From: Sphingopyxis sp. UBA6723
GTDB lineage: Bacteria; Pseudomonadota; Alphaproteobacteria; Sphingomonadales; Sphingomonadaceae
Direction of reading: 5' to 3'
Length of the DNA: 39,884 nt
NCBI RefSeq assembly: GCF_002454115.1
Contig: NZ_DKIH01000001.1
Span: 160 to 40,043, forward strand
Of the stretch, positions 31,396 through 39,221 are shown piece after piece. The notes below the pieces were generated by a model. The model did not search any database. It was not told the origin of the DNA and was given only the letters and a program-made list of their open reading frames with translations. Position numbers and translations under genes: made by a program. Each line of letters begins with the position of its first letter. Positions within the stretch are counted from its first letter, which is position 1.

Positions 31396-32987
31396 TTGAA
31401 CAGGCTACCCAAAATCCCGCGCATCAGCTGGCCGCCGAATTTGCCCGCGACCTGCCGCCCGATGCTCGTCGCCGCCGAACGCGCCGCCGATTGCACCATC
31501 TTCTCGGTCATCGACGGCTTCGCCGCCTCGCGCGCCGCCGCCTTCTCAAGCCGCAGCCGCTCGCGCTCCTCGGCGGCTTTCGCCTTCGCCGCTTCCTTGG
31601 CCGCGATCGCCGCCTGCTTGTCGGCCTCCGCCTGCGCCTTCGCTTCGATCGCCGCGGCCTGCGCCTGTTCGGCTTTCATCGCGAGCAGTTCCTCGGCGCT
31701 TTCGCGATCAACGAGCGTGTCATATTTGCCCTCGACCGGCGAGATCGACTTGATGATCGCGCGCTCCTTGACGTCGAGCGGCCCGGCACGCGAGCAGGGC
31801 GGCTTGATCAGCGTGCGCTCGACCGGCGACGGCGCGCCGTCGGGCATCAGCAGCGACACCAGCGCCTCGCCGACCTTGAGCTCGGTGATCTCGCGCGCGA
31901 CATCGATCTTGGGATTGGGACGGAAGGTGTCGGCGGCCGCCTTGACCGCCTTCTGGTCGCGCGGGGTGAAGGCGCGCAGCGCATGCTGGACGCGATTGCC
32001 GAGCTGGCCCGCGACATCCTCGGGAATGTCGATCGGATTCTGGGTCACGAAATAGACCCCGACCCCCTTCGATCGGATCAGGCGCACGACCTGTTCGATT
32101 TTTTCGGTCAGCGCGGGCGGCGCGTCGTCGAACAGCAGATGCGCCTCGTCAAAAAAGAAGACGAGCTTGGGTTTGTCGGGGTCGCCGATTTCGGGCAGCG
32201 TTTCGAACATTTCGGACAGCAGCCAGAGCAGGAAGGTCGCATAGAGCTTCGGGCTCGCCATCAACTTGTCGGCAGCGAGGATGTTGACATAGCCGCGGCC
32301 ATTGTCGTCGCAGCGGATCATGTCGTGAATGTCGAGCGCGGGTTCGCCAAAAAAATGCGCCCCGCCCTGGCTTTCCAGCGTCAGCAATTGCCGCTGGATC
32401 GTGCCGACGGTCGCCTTCGACACATTGCCATATTTGGTCGTCAGTTCGTCGGCATTCTCCGCGCACCAGGCGAGCATCGCCTGCAAATCGCCAAGGTCGA
32501 GCAGCAGCAGATTCTGTTCGTCGGCGACGCGGAAGGCGATCGCGAGCACGCCCTCCTGCACTTCGTTGAGCCCCATCAGTCGCGCGAGCAGCAGCGGCCC
32601 CATTTCCGAAATGGTGGTGCGGATCGGGTGTCCCTGTTCGCCGAACAGATCCCAGAAGATGACCGGATTGTCGCGGTAGGCCCATGTCGTATCGCCAATT
32701 TCGGCGGCACGCGCGCCGAAAATCTCGTGCATCTTCGACATCGGGCTGCCCGCCATCGCCATGCCCGCAAGGTCGCCCTTGACGTCGGCGACGAACACCG
32801 GGACGCCGACCGCGGAGAATCCCTCGGCCAGTCCCTGCAACGTCACCGTCTTGCCGGTGCCGGTCGCCCCCGCAATCAGCCCGTGGCGGTTGGCGCGTTT
32901 CAGCACCAGCAACTGGCGTGGGCCATCGGCGGCGCCACCGCCGCCGAGACCGATATAAATTTCGCTTGCCGTGCTGCCGTCGCTCAC
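31392..32987 (-). CDS. HerA-like DUF853 ATPase
   Basis: A 531-residue P-loop ATPase of the HerA/FtsK type (DUF853). Walker A is GLIAGATGTGKTVTLQGLAEGF (residues ~38-59), Walker B is KLVFFFDEAHLLFDD (~residue 285), and GVYFVTQNPIDIPEDVAGQLGNRVQHALRAFTP is the sensor/arginine-finger region. The C-terminal ~100 residues are a Lys/Ala/Glu coiled coil and then SMTEKMVQSAARSAATSIG. The start is GTG at 32985-32987, 8 nt after GGAGG; an upstream GTG at 33011 would precede that site. The family is thought to move along DNA or protein, but its job is unknown. It is coupled to the globin-like gene. Confidence 0.88.
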   Translation of the reverse strand: MSDGSTASEIYIGLGGGGAADGPRQLLVLKRANRHGLIAGATGTGKTVTLQGLAEGFSAVGVPVFVADVKGDLAGMAMAGSPMSKMHEIFGARAAEIGDTTWAYRDNPVIFWDLFGEQGHPIRTTISEMGPLLLARLMGLNEVQEGVLAIAFRVADEQNLLLLDLGDLQAMLAWCAENADELTTKYGNVSKATVGTIQRQLLTLESQGGAHFFGEPALDIHDMIRCDDNGRGYVNILAADKLMASPKLYATFLLWLLSEMFETLPEIGDPDKPKLVFFFDEAHLLFDDAPPALTEKIEQVVRLIRSKGVGVYFVTQNPIDIPEDVAGQLGNRVQHALRAFTPRDQKAVKAAADTFRPNPKIDVAREITELKVGEALVSLLMPDGAPSPVERTLIKPPCSRAGPLDVKERAIIKSISPVEGKYDTLVDRESAEELLAMKAEQAQAAAIEAKAQAEADKQAAIAAKEAAKAKAAEERERLRLEKAAAREAAKPSMTEKMVQSAARSAATSIGRQVAGKFGGQLMRGILGSLFK

Positions 32988-33157
32988 TGTGCTTTTCCTC
33001 CACTTGGGCACCTCTCTATCGATCTAGAGTGGCAGGGCGAGACAGGCAATCGGCAAACCCGGATGCGGCGGCGGTGGCCGGTTGGGGAAGGAACGGCAGA
33101 AAACTGCGCAACTTCACTCGCAAATTGCGGTGGGCGATCACGGCGCCGACGTCTTAA

Positions 33158-33206
33158 GGCGACAAAAGATACCGACGTGGCGGCCAAAACTGTCGCCTTT
33201 GTCGCC
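33158..33206. repeat. inverted repeat GGCGACAAA/TTTGTCGCC
   Basis: GGCGACAAA (33158-33166) and TTTGTCGCC (33198-33206) are 9-bp inverted arms around a 31-nt centre; the right arm is preceded by another copy of TGTCGCC. It lies upstream of the HerA-like gene in a long gap. Confidence 0.5.
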
Positions 33207-33347
33207 ATAAAATAGCGGCGCGTGCCGGAGGTCCGGGAGAAGCGGCTGTTTCATCCGAGATCGTAGATCATGCCGGAACAATCTAGGAAAGGCGTTTTTG
33301 ATAATGCCCGAAGGTGGCGACCAACGGCCGATTGCGGACGTCAGCTA

Positions 33348-33535
33348 TCCTCCCCCAACGGGGGAGGGGGACCACCCGAAGGGTGGTGGAGGGGCACAGG
33401 AAGTTGACGCGGCGCTGAGCCGACAGGGCCTACCTTTTCCGGGAACCGGCTGGGGGCCTACTTCCTCACCGGTAAGGCAAACCGCTTGTGCCCCTCCACC
33501 AGCTTCGCTGGTCCCCCTCCCCGTTCCGGGGAGGA
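33348..33535. repeat. palindromic repeat pair (TCCTCCCC family)
   Basis: Left unit 33348-33397 and right unit 33488-33535 are inverted copies. The left runs TCCTCCCCCAACGGGGGAGG, then GGGACC, a small stem ACCACCCGAAGGGTGGT, and GGAGGGGCAC; the right, reversed, is the same with GCGAAGC in the small stem. They flank about 90 nt. Each unit contains two hairpins. A related single unit begins at 39821. Confidence 0.88.
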
Positions 33536-33583
33536 TCGGTTTTGTCCACTTTCACCCCAAAGCGCCGTCAAGCGCCGCGTTGG

Positions 33584-33952
33584 TTACCCCATGATGAAGG
33601 CGTTGAGCTTGTTGCCATCCGGATCGCGGAAATAGCCCGCGTAAAACCCCTCGCCGCGCGGTCCCGGGGGGCCTTCGCAGGTGCCGCCATGGGCGAGCGC
33701 GATGTCGTACAGGCGCTGGACCTGATCCTTGTCTTTCGCTTCCAGCGCCAACATCACGCCGTTTCCGACACTCGCGGCATTACCGTCGAACGGCTTGGTC
33801 AGCCCGATGCCCGCCGCGCCGCCCGGCTTGCCCCAGGCGATGAAACCGTCGAATTCCATCATCCGCGGCGTGTCGAGTTCGGCGGCAATTGCGTCGTAAA
33901 AGATCGCCGCTTTCGCAAGGTCGTTCGTCCCCAGGGTCACATAGCCAATCAT
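33584..33952 (-). CDS. VOC (glyoxalase-fold) family protein
   Basis: A 122-residue protein of the vicinal-oxygen-chelate fold: MIGYVTLGTNDLAKAAIFYDAIAAELD opens it, and GFYAGYFRDPDGNKLNAF closes it. The usual metal-binding His in the first strand is Val (YVTLG) and the last Glu is Asn (KLNAF), so it probably does not bind a metal like classical glyoxalase I. Members include drug-binding resistance proteins and uncharacterised enzymes. A GAAC-N7-GAAC box 28 nt upstream of the ATG suggests SOS control. GGGAG precedes the ATG. The stop is near a repeat region. Confidence 0.85.
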   Translation of the reverse strand: MIGYVTLGTNDLAKAAIFYDAIAAELDTPRMMEFDGFIAWGKPGGAAGIGLTKPFDGNAASVGNGVMLALEAKDKDQVQRLYDIALAHGGTCEGPPGPRGEGFYAGYFRDPDGNKLNAFIMG

Positions 33953-33979
33953 GATTCTTCTCCCGACTCGGTAGTGTTA

Positions 33980-33994
33980 GAACATAATAAGAAC
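33980..33994 (-). promoter_or_regulatory. probable LexA (SOS) box
   Basis: On the minus strand GTTC-TTATTAT-GTTC, exactly the direct-repeat GTTC-N7-GTTC that LexA binds in alphaproteobacteria. It lies 28-42 nt upstream of the VOC start at 33952, and TATTAT within the spacer could serve as a -10 box, so bound LexA would block the promoter. The match is exact, but occupancy is not shown. Confidence 0.7.
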
Positions 33995-34014
33995 ATAGAT
34001 GGCGACGCGCAAAT

Positions 34015-34052
34015 AAAAAGGGCGCCGGACCAGATGGTCGCGACGCCCTTTC
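34015..34052 (-). terminator. Rho-independent terminator of the Deg protease gene
   Basis: On the minus strand AAAGGGCG (34051-34044) pairs with CGCCCTTT (34024-34017), with a second inner stem GACCA/TGGTC, followed by TTTTTATTT. It lies 22 nt after the stop of the Deg gene. The A-run on the other side could make it work both ways. Confidence 0.85.
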
Positions 34053-34073
34053 TATAGGCAATGATGCCGGAGT

Positions 34074-35567
34074 TTATTTCACCCGCACCGCGATGAATGC
34101 CGACGGATTACCGCGGCGCAGGATTTCAAGCAGCACCGCATCACGGCCAGCGCGCTTGGCATCGGCCACCGCCTTGGCCAGTGCCTCACTGCTCGTTACC
34201 GGCACCCGGTTGGCGCTCAGGATCACGTCGCCGCGGCGCAGACCCTTGCGGCCCGCGTCGCTGTTTGCCGAGGCGGCGCCGATCACCAGACCCTTGGTAT
34301 TGGCATCGACCCCAACCGCGCGCGCGATGTCCGGGGTGACGACCTGCACCGCCAGGCCGAGTTCGTCCTGGATCGCCTTGTCGGCGGCGCCGGTCGCATC
34401 CTCGGGCTCGGTCTGCTCCGCTTCGGGATCGAAGGTGTTGCCGGCCAGTTCTTCCTCGGGCGGACGGGTGCCGACGAGGACGTTGAGGGTCATCGGCTTG
34501 CCGTCGCGAATAATCTCGAGCGGGATGCGCGTGCCGGGTTTGGTGTTCGACACGATATAGGACAAAGTCTGTTGCGGCGTGACGTCGCGGCCATTGACCT
34601 TGGTCACGACGTCGCCGCGTTTCAGCCCGGCCTTTTCACCCGCCTGATCAGGCTCGACGCGCTGGATGAACTCGCCGCGGTCCTTGGGCAGGCCCAGCGC
34701 CGCGGCCAGATCCTCGTCGACCGGCGCGATGCCGATACCGAGATAGCCGCGCTGAACCTTTTCGCCCGCGCGCAGCGCGTTGATCACCGGGATCGCCGCA
34801 TCGGCTGGGATAGCGAAGTTGACGCCGATATTGGCGCCGACGGGCGAGATCAGCATATTGTTGATGCCGACGACATTGCCCTGCAAATCGAACAATGGCC
34901 CGCCCGAGTTGCCGCGGTTGATCGCGGTATCGGTCTGGATATAGCGGTCATAAGCGCCGCCCTGCCCGATGTTGCGCTGCAATGCCGAGATGATGCCCGC
35001 CGTCACCGTCGAGCCAAGGCCGAGCGGGTTGCCGATGGCGACGACCCAGTCACCGACGCGCGCGGTGCGGCTGTCGGCGAATTTCACGAACGGCAGGCCG
35101 GTCGCATCGATCTTGAGCAGCGCCAGATCGGACGCGGCGTCGCGGCCGACGATCGTCGCGCGATATTCCTTCTGATTGGTCAGCGTCACCGTGACCTGAT
35201 TGACCGCCTCGCCGCGCGGGCCGCCCGAAATCACATGGTTGTTGGTGACGATATAGCCATCGGCGGAGATCAGGAAGCCCGAGCCGCCGCCCTGCTGTTC
35301 CTGGGTGATCGGCTCACGCGTCCCGGCAAAGGGATTGAGCCGGACGCCCAGCGTGACATTCTGCTTGGTCGAGATATTGACCACCGCGGGCTGCAATTGT
35401 TCGACCAGATCGGCGAAGCTTTCGGGCGCGCCCGAACGCGGCACGACCTTGGCGATTTCGCTGCCCTCATTCTGCGCGACCTGCGCGCCGACGGGGGATT
35501 GGGTGACCAGCGCCAGCGCGGTGCCACCCGCCAGCAAGGCCGAAGTGATGCCATAAACATAACGCAC
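34074..35567 (-). CDS. Do/DegP-type periplasmic serine endoprotease
   Basis: A 497-residue HtrA-family protease. The signal anchor is VRYVYGITSALLAGGTALALV; the catalytic triad is His in VTNNHVISG, Asp in SDLALLKID, and Ser in GNSGGPLFD. Two PDZ domains follow (VQRGYLGIGIAPVDEDLAAALGLP and ELGLAVQVVTPDIARAVGVD). It degrades or chaperones misfolded periplasmic proteins. The start is GTG at 35565-35567, 9 nt after AGAGGA; an ATG at 35588 without a ribosome site would add seven residues. It follows hflK and hflC on the same strand with a ~130-nt gap. It ends at a clear terminator. Confidence 0.93.
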   Translation of the reverse strand: MRYVYGITSALLAGGTALALVTQSPVGAQVAQNEGSEIAKVVPRSGAPESFADLVEQLQPAVVNISTKQNVTLGVRLNPFAGTREPITQEQQGGGSGFLISADGYIVTNNHVISGGPRGEAVNQVTVTLTNQKEYRATIVGRDAASDLALLKIDATGLPFVKFADSRTARVGDWVVAIGNPLGLGSTVTAGIISALQRNIGQGGAYDRYIQTDTAINRGNSGGPLFDLQGNVVGINNMLISPVGANIGVNFAIPADAAIPVINALRAGEKVQRGYLGIGIAPVDEDLAAALGLPKDRGEFIQRVEPDQAGEKAGLKRGDVVTKVNGRDVTPQQTLSYIVSNTKPGTRIPLEIIRDGKPMTLNVLVGTRPPEEELAGNTFDPEAEQTEPEDATGAADKAIQDELGLAVQVVTPDIARAVGVDANTKGLVIGAASANSDAGRKGLRRGDVILSANRVPVTSSEALAKAVADAKRAGRDAVLLEILRRGNPSAFIAVRVK

Positions 35568-35696
35568 GATCGGTAATCCTCTTCTCATCCGAAAAATTCA
35601 CTAACCCCGGCTGCGGCGGTCTGCGGCGCAGCGGCTGAACGCCAATTGAACATGAACGGGCGCTTTCGGTTCCATTCACCGGCGCGCCCGTCCGCA

Positions 35697-36551
35697 TCAA
35701 CCGCCGCTGAAACGCTTCAGATATTCATTGTCGGGCGACATGATGATCGACGTTCCGCCCTGGTTGTTCTCGCCCAGGAAGGTCTGGCGATAGCTTTGCA
35801 TGGCGCGATAGAAATCGTAAAATTCGGGATCCTTGCCAAAGCTCGCAGCATAGATGCGCGCGGCTTCACCATCGGCGTTACCGCGAATGATCTGCGCTTC
35901 CTTTTGCCCTTCGGCGCGGATCGCGGTCGCTTCCTGCTGGCGCGCGGTGCGCATGCGATTGTACGCGGCCTCGAGCGTCGCGCCTTCGGGCAGGTCGGCG
36001 CGCTTGATCCGCACGTCGATGACTTCGGCGCCATATTTGTTGGCCTCGCGGTTCAGCGCGATCTGGATATTGTCCATCACCGCGCCGCGTTCGGGCGACA
36101 GCAGGGTGGCAAAGGTGCGCTTGCCCAGCTCGTTGCGCAGCGACGAGCCCAGGATCGTCGCCAGCTGCTGCTGCAAGCGTTCCTCGGTACGGATCGCGGT
36201 GTACATGCGCACCGGGTTGGTGATGCGGAAGCGCGCAAAGGCATCGACCTGCAACCGCTGCTGATCGGTCGACAGCACCTGCTGGCGCTCCATGTTCACG
36301 CCCATGATCCGCTTGTCGATATACTGGATATTGTCGGTGAACGGGACACGCAACACCAGGCCGGCGCCCGAACTGCCAAATTCTTCGTTCGGCTTGTACC
36401 GGTTCACGGTGCGTTCGATTTCACCGAAGCGCAGGATCAGCGCCTGCCGGTCCTCGGGCACGATCGCCAGCGACTGCGACAGAATGACGAGCAGCGCGAC
36501 GACCCCGACGAGCAGGCGCACCGGGTTCTGAGTCAGCGAGCTAAACATCAT
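35697..36551 (-). CDS. hflC: HflC, FtsH protease modulator
   Basis: A 284-residue band-7/SPFH protein. The N-terminal transmembrane anchor LLVGVVALLVILSQSLAIV is followed by the SPFH domain (EDRQALILRFGEIERTVNRYKP, GAGLVLRVPFTDNIQYIDKR) and the C-terminal RARQQEATAIRAEGQ-type helix (seen as RTARQQEATAIRAEGQKEAQ). With HflK it forms a membrane complex around the FtsH protease and restrains its action. The ATG overlaps the hflK stop (GAATGATG), with GGAGG just before. Next downstream is the Deg protease gene. Confidence 0.95.
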   Translation of the reverse strand: MMFSSLTQNPVRLLVGVVALLVILSQSLAIVPEDRQALILRFGEIERTVNRYKPNEEFGSSGAGLVLRVPFTDNIQYIDKRIMGVNMERQQVLSTDQQRLQVDAFARFRITNPVRMYTAIRTEERLQQQLATILGSSLRNELGKRTFATLLSPERGAVMDNIQIALNREANKYGAEVIDVRIKRADLPEGATLEAAYNRMRTARQQEATAIRAEGQKEAQIIRGNADGEAARIYAASFGKDPEFYDFYRAMQSYRQTFLGENNQGGTSIIMSPDNEYLKRFSGG

Positions 36552-37633
36552 TCGCCTCCCTTCGTCGCCGCGGCGGGCGGGGTGGCGGGAAGCCGTTTCT
36601 GGACCTCGTTCAGCGGCAGATAAGGGGTTACCCCGCGCGCTTCGACGACGGTCTTGTCGACATTCGACAACACATTCTCCATCGTTTCATAATAGAGGCG
36701 CTTGCGGGTCACCCCCGGCGCCAGCCGATATTGTTCGTAAATCTGGTCGAACGCCGCGGTGTCGCCGCGGGCGCGTTCGAGCACCTGCTGCTGATAGGCG
36801 CGCGACAGGTTGATCGCCGATTCGCGCTCCTGCAGCGCCGCGGTGACTTCCTTGAACGCCTCATCGACCTGGCTCGGCGGGTCGGCCTGGCGGATCGCGA
36901 TACCCTGGATCGATACCCCGGCGCGATATTGGTTGAGCAGATCCTGCATCCGTTGCTGAACCTGCGCCTCGATCTCGACACGACCGGGGCCGATGGCATC
37001 GGTCAGGTTGAAATTGGCGACGGTGGCGCGCATCGAACTTTCGGCGACTTCGCGGATCGTGCCTTCGGGATCAGACAGCTGGAAAAAGAACAGCTCGGGA
37101 TCGCGCACCGACCAGCGCACTTCATACGCCAGGTCGATCAGGCTCTGGTCGCGGGTCAGCACGAAATTTTCGTCGGTCGCATTGGGCGAACCGACCGCCA
37201 TGGTGCGGATGGCGCGCACGTCTTCCAGCCGGACGCGTTCGATCGGCGCCGGCCAGGTCAGCTTCACGCCGGGGCCGACGGTGCGCGAATAGCTGCCGAG
37301 CCGGGTGACGACGCCTTCCTTTTCAGGCGGCACGATGTGGACGGACGAAAAGATCACCCACAGCACCACCGCCGCGAGCACGCCCCACTTCCAGAACTTC
37401 GCCGAATCACCCAGATCGAACTGGCCGCCGCCGCCCGATCCGCCACCACCAAAGCCGCCGCGCCCCTTGCGCAGCAGCTCGTCGAGCGCCGAAGGGCCGC
37501 GCGGTTTGCGGCCGCGATTGATGTCGATCGGATCGGGAGTCACCCACGGGTTGCGGGGGCCGGGCTTTTTGCCATCCCCTGCGCCATCGCCATCCCCACC
37601 CTTGGGTCCATTGCCCCACGGGCTGTTGGCCAT
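36548..37633 (-). CDS. hflK: HflK, FtsH protease modulator
   Basis: A 361-residue partner of HflC. The N-terminus is Gly/Pro-rich (MANSPWGNGPKGGDGDGAG, then GRGGFGGGGSGGGG), then a transmembrane helix (WKWGVLAAVVLWVIFSSV), and the SPFH domain (PEKEGVVTRLGSYSRTVGPGVKLTWP). DLLNQYRAGVSIQGIAIRQADPP is the conserved HflK block. The start is set at the ATG 37631-37633, with GAGG 10 nt before; an ATG at 37711 would add 26 residues, but it sits beside a TATAAA that looks like a -10 box and its codons are atypical. First gene of hflK-hflC-deg. Confidence 0.93.
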   Translation of the reverse strand: MANSPWGNGPKGGDGDGAGDGKKPGPRNPWVTPDPIDINRGRKPRGPSALDELLRKGRGGFGGGGSGGGGQFDLGDSAKFWKWGVLAAVVLWVIFSSVHIVPPEKEGVVTRLGSYSRTVGPGVKLTWPAPIERVRLEDVRAIRTMAVGSPNATDENFVLTRDQSLIDLAYEVRWSVRDPELFFFQLSDPEGTIREVAESSMRATVANFNLTDAIGPGRVEIEAQVQQRMQDLLNQYRAGVSIQGIAIRQADPPSQVDEAFKEVTAALQERESAINLSRAYQQQVLERARGDTAAFDQIYEQYRLAPGVTRKRLYYETMENVLSNVDKTVVEARGVTPYLPLNEVQKRLPATPPAAATKGGE

Positions 37634-37802
37634 CAGGCTGATCGCCTCGAAAAATTGCCGCAATCCTTGTGGGCTGCGGCGTCCGGTGGTGCCGTCGATT
37701 TTCTCGTTCATAACGCTTTTATAGGGTCGGCGCGCGCGATTAACAGGGGGTGCGCGCGAAAATGGGTGGCATTTGACCCGCGCATGCCTATCTGCCGCGG
37801 AC

Positions 37803-38792
37803 ATGACCGATCAAAGCGCCGATATCGCCCGCCTGACCACCGCCGCCGCAGACCTGAGCGAGGGGCGCACATCGGGGCTGCGCTTGCTCGACGATGCCGG
37901 ATTGCTGGCGGTGGTGCTCGACGTATCGGGGCTGGCGGTCGAGGATCGCAAACCGCTCGAAGACAAATTGCGCGCGGGTCTGCTCGGCGAGGCGGGCGTC
38001 AGCGAGGTCCGCATTGCAATGACGGCCGAAAAAAAGTCGATGACGATCGTCGCGGTCGGCAGCGGCAAGGGCGGGGTTGGCAAATCGACCCTCGCCGCCA
38101 ATCTGGCGGTCGCGCTGCAACGGCGCGGGGTCAAGGTCGGGTTGGTCGATGCCGACATCTATGGCCCGTCGCAGCCCCGGCTGATGGACAGCGAGCATGT
38201 GAAACCCGAATCGCGCGGATCGAAACTCGTTCCCGTGCCCAATGCCTATGGCGTGCCGATGTTGTCGACCGGACAGATCGCGGCGCCGGGGCAAGCGATC
38301 GCCTGGCGTGGGCCAATGGCGGGCAAGGCGCTCGAACAATTGGTCGATGCCAGCTGGGGCGACATCGACACCCTGATCGTCGACCTGCCGCCCGGCACCG
38401 GCGACGTCCAGCTGACGATGATCCAAAAGCACAAGCCCGCAGGCGCCGTGATCGTATCGACCCCGCAGGATCTGGCGCTGATGGACGCGACGCGCGCGAT
38501 CAGCCTGTTCGAACAGGCTGATGTGTCGATCATCGGGCTGGTCGAGAATATGGCGGGCTATGCCTGTCCGCATTGCGGCGAGGTCAGCGATCCGTTCGGC
38601 AGCGGCGGCGCAGAAGCGGCGGCCAATACGATGGGTTTCGACTTTCTGGGCCGCGTCCCGCTGTCGATGGGCATCCGGCTGGCCAGTGATGGCGGTGTTC
38701 CACCCGCCGCCGGAACCGACCCGGCGGGCGAACCGTTCCATGCGATAGCGGCCAAGGTCGCGGACTGGCTGGCCGCGCGCAAACAGGGGTAA
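37803..38792 (+). CDS. Mrp/ApbC-type Fe-S cluster carrier ATPase
   Basis: A 329-residue P-loop protein. The short N-terminal half is a DUF59-like region. VGSGKGGVGKSTLAANLAVAL is the deviant Walker A, VGLVDADIYGPSQPRL the next switch, LIVDLPPGTGDVQLTM the Walker B-like block, and ENMAGYACPHCGEVSDPFGSGG holds the Cys-x-x-Cys that binds a bridging cluster between subunits. It loads and delivers Fe-S clusters in the cytoplasm. The ATG at 37803 is chosen; an upstream in-frame frame reaches 37773. It is divergent from hflK and is followed by a CoA-binding protein gene 6 nt on. Confidence 0.93.
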   Translation: MTDQSADIARLTTAAADLSEGRTSGLRLLDDAGLLAVVLDVSGLAVEDRKPLEDKLRAGLLGEAGVSEVRIAMTAEKKSMTIVAVGSGKGGVGKSTLAANLAVALQRRGVKVGLVDADIYGPSQPRLMDSEHVKPESRGSKLVPVPNAYGVPMLSTGQIAAPGQAIAWRGPMAGKALEQLVDASWGDIDTLIVDLPPGTGDVQLTMIQKHKPAGAVIVSTPQDLALMDATRAISLFEQADVSIIGLVENMAGYACPHCGEVSDPFGSGGAEAAANTMGFDFLGRVPLSMGIRLASDGGVPPAAGTDPAGEPFHAIAAKVADWLAARKQG

Positions 38793-38798
38793 GACGAT

Positions 38799-39221
38799 AT
38801 GGCAATCAACGACGAAGGCGAAATTCGCGAGCTGCTGGGGCAAAAACGCCGCATCGCGGTGATCGGCGCCTCGCCGAACCCGGCGCGCGCGTCGAACGGC
38901 GTCCTCGCCTTTCTGGTCGCGCAGGGCCACAATGTGATCGCGGTCAATCCGGGCCATGCCGGGACGACGATCCATGGCGCCCCGGTCGTCGCAACGCTGG
39001 CCGATGTCGAGCCGCCTGCCGAAATCGTCGATATCTTCCGCAACAGCGACGACGCCGGAGCGGCGGTCGATGAGGCGATTGTCCATGGCGCGAAGGCGGT
39101 GTGGATGCAGCTTGGCGTGATCAACGACGCCGCGGCGAAGCGCGCCGATGCGGCGGGGCTGGTGGTGGTCATGGACCGCTGCCCAAAGATCGAGATTCCG
39201 CGGCTGGGGCTGCTAAAGTGA
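38799..39221 (+). CDS. CoA-binding domain protein (YccU-like)
   Basis: A 140-residue Rossmann-like protein: RIAVIGASPNPARASNGVLAFLVAQGHNVIAVNPGHAGTTIHGAPVV is the CoA/nucleotide-binding part, then IVDIFRNSDDAGAAVDEAIVHGAKAVWMQLGVIND. The end VVVMDRCPKIEIPRL, with Cys and Pro, is family-typical. It resembles the CoA-binding domain of succinyl-CoA ligase and YccU proteins, with no known specific function. It lies 6 nt after mrp and overlaps the next gene by 4 nt (GTGA), so all three are probably one operon. Confidence 0.88.
   Translation: MAINDEGEIRELLGQKRRIAVIGASPNPARASNGVLAFLVAQGHNVIAVNPGHAGTTIHGAPVVATLADVEPPAEIVDIFRNSDDAGAAVDEAIVHGAKAVWMQLGVINDAAAKRADAAGLVVVMDRCPKIEIPRLGLLK

Larger units (their letters stand above)
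32988..33583. other. gene-free stretch holding two repeat structures
   Basis: About 600 nt between the HerA-like start and the VOC stop, with no credible gene. It holds the GGCGACAAA inverted repeat (33158-33206) and the large TCCTCCCC palindromic pair (33348-33535). Open frames across the palindromes are low-complexity translations of repeats. The rest, 33207-33347, shows no feature I can support. Confidence 0.7.

Noticed and set aside
31317..33215. 632-codon open frame on the plus strand opposite the HerA-like gene
   Set aside because: It is an antisense shadow produced by high GC codon use; the translation is Arg-rich without domains, while the minus strand encodes a full Walker A/B ATPase.
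33298..33594. Open frame of about 98 codons on the plus strand
   Set aside because: It runs straight through both TCCTCCCC palindromic repeats and gives a Pro/Gly-rich low-complexity translation; no ribosome site or family resemblance.
36731..38521. 596-codon open frame across hflK and mrp
   Set aside because: It is antisense to hflK and out of frame with mrp, both well-supported genes; its composition is Arg/Gly/Ala-rich as expected for a shadow.
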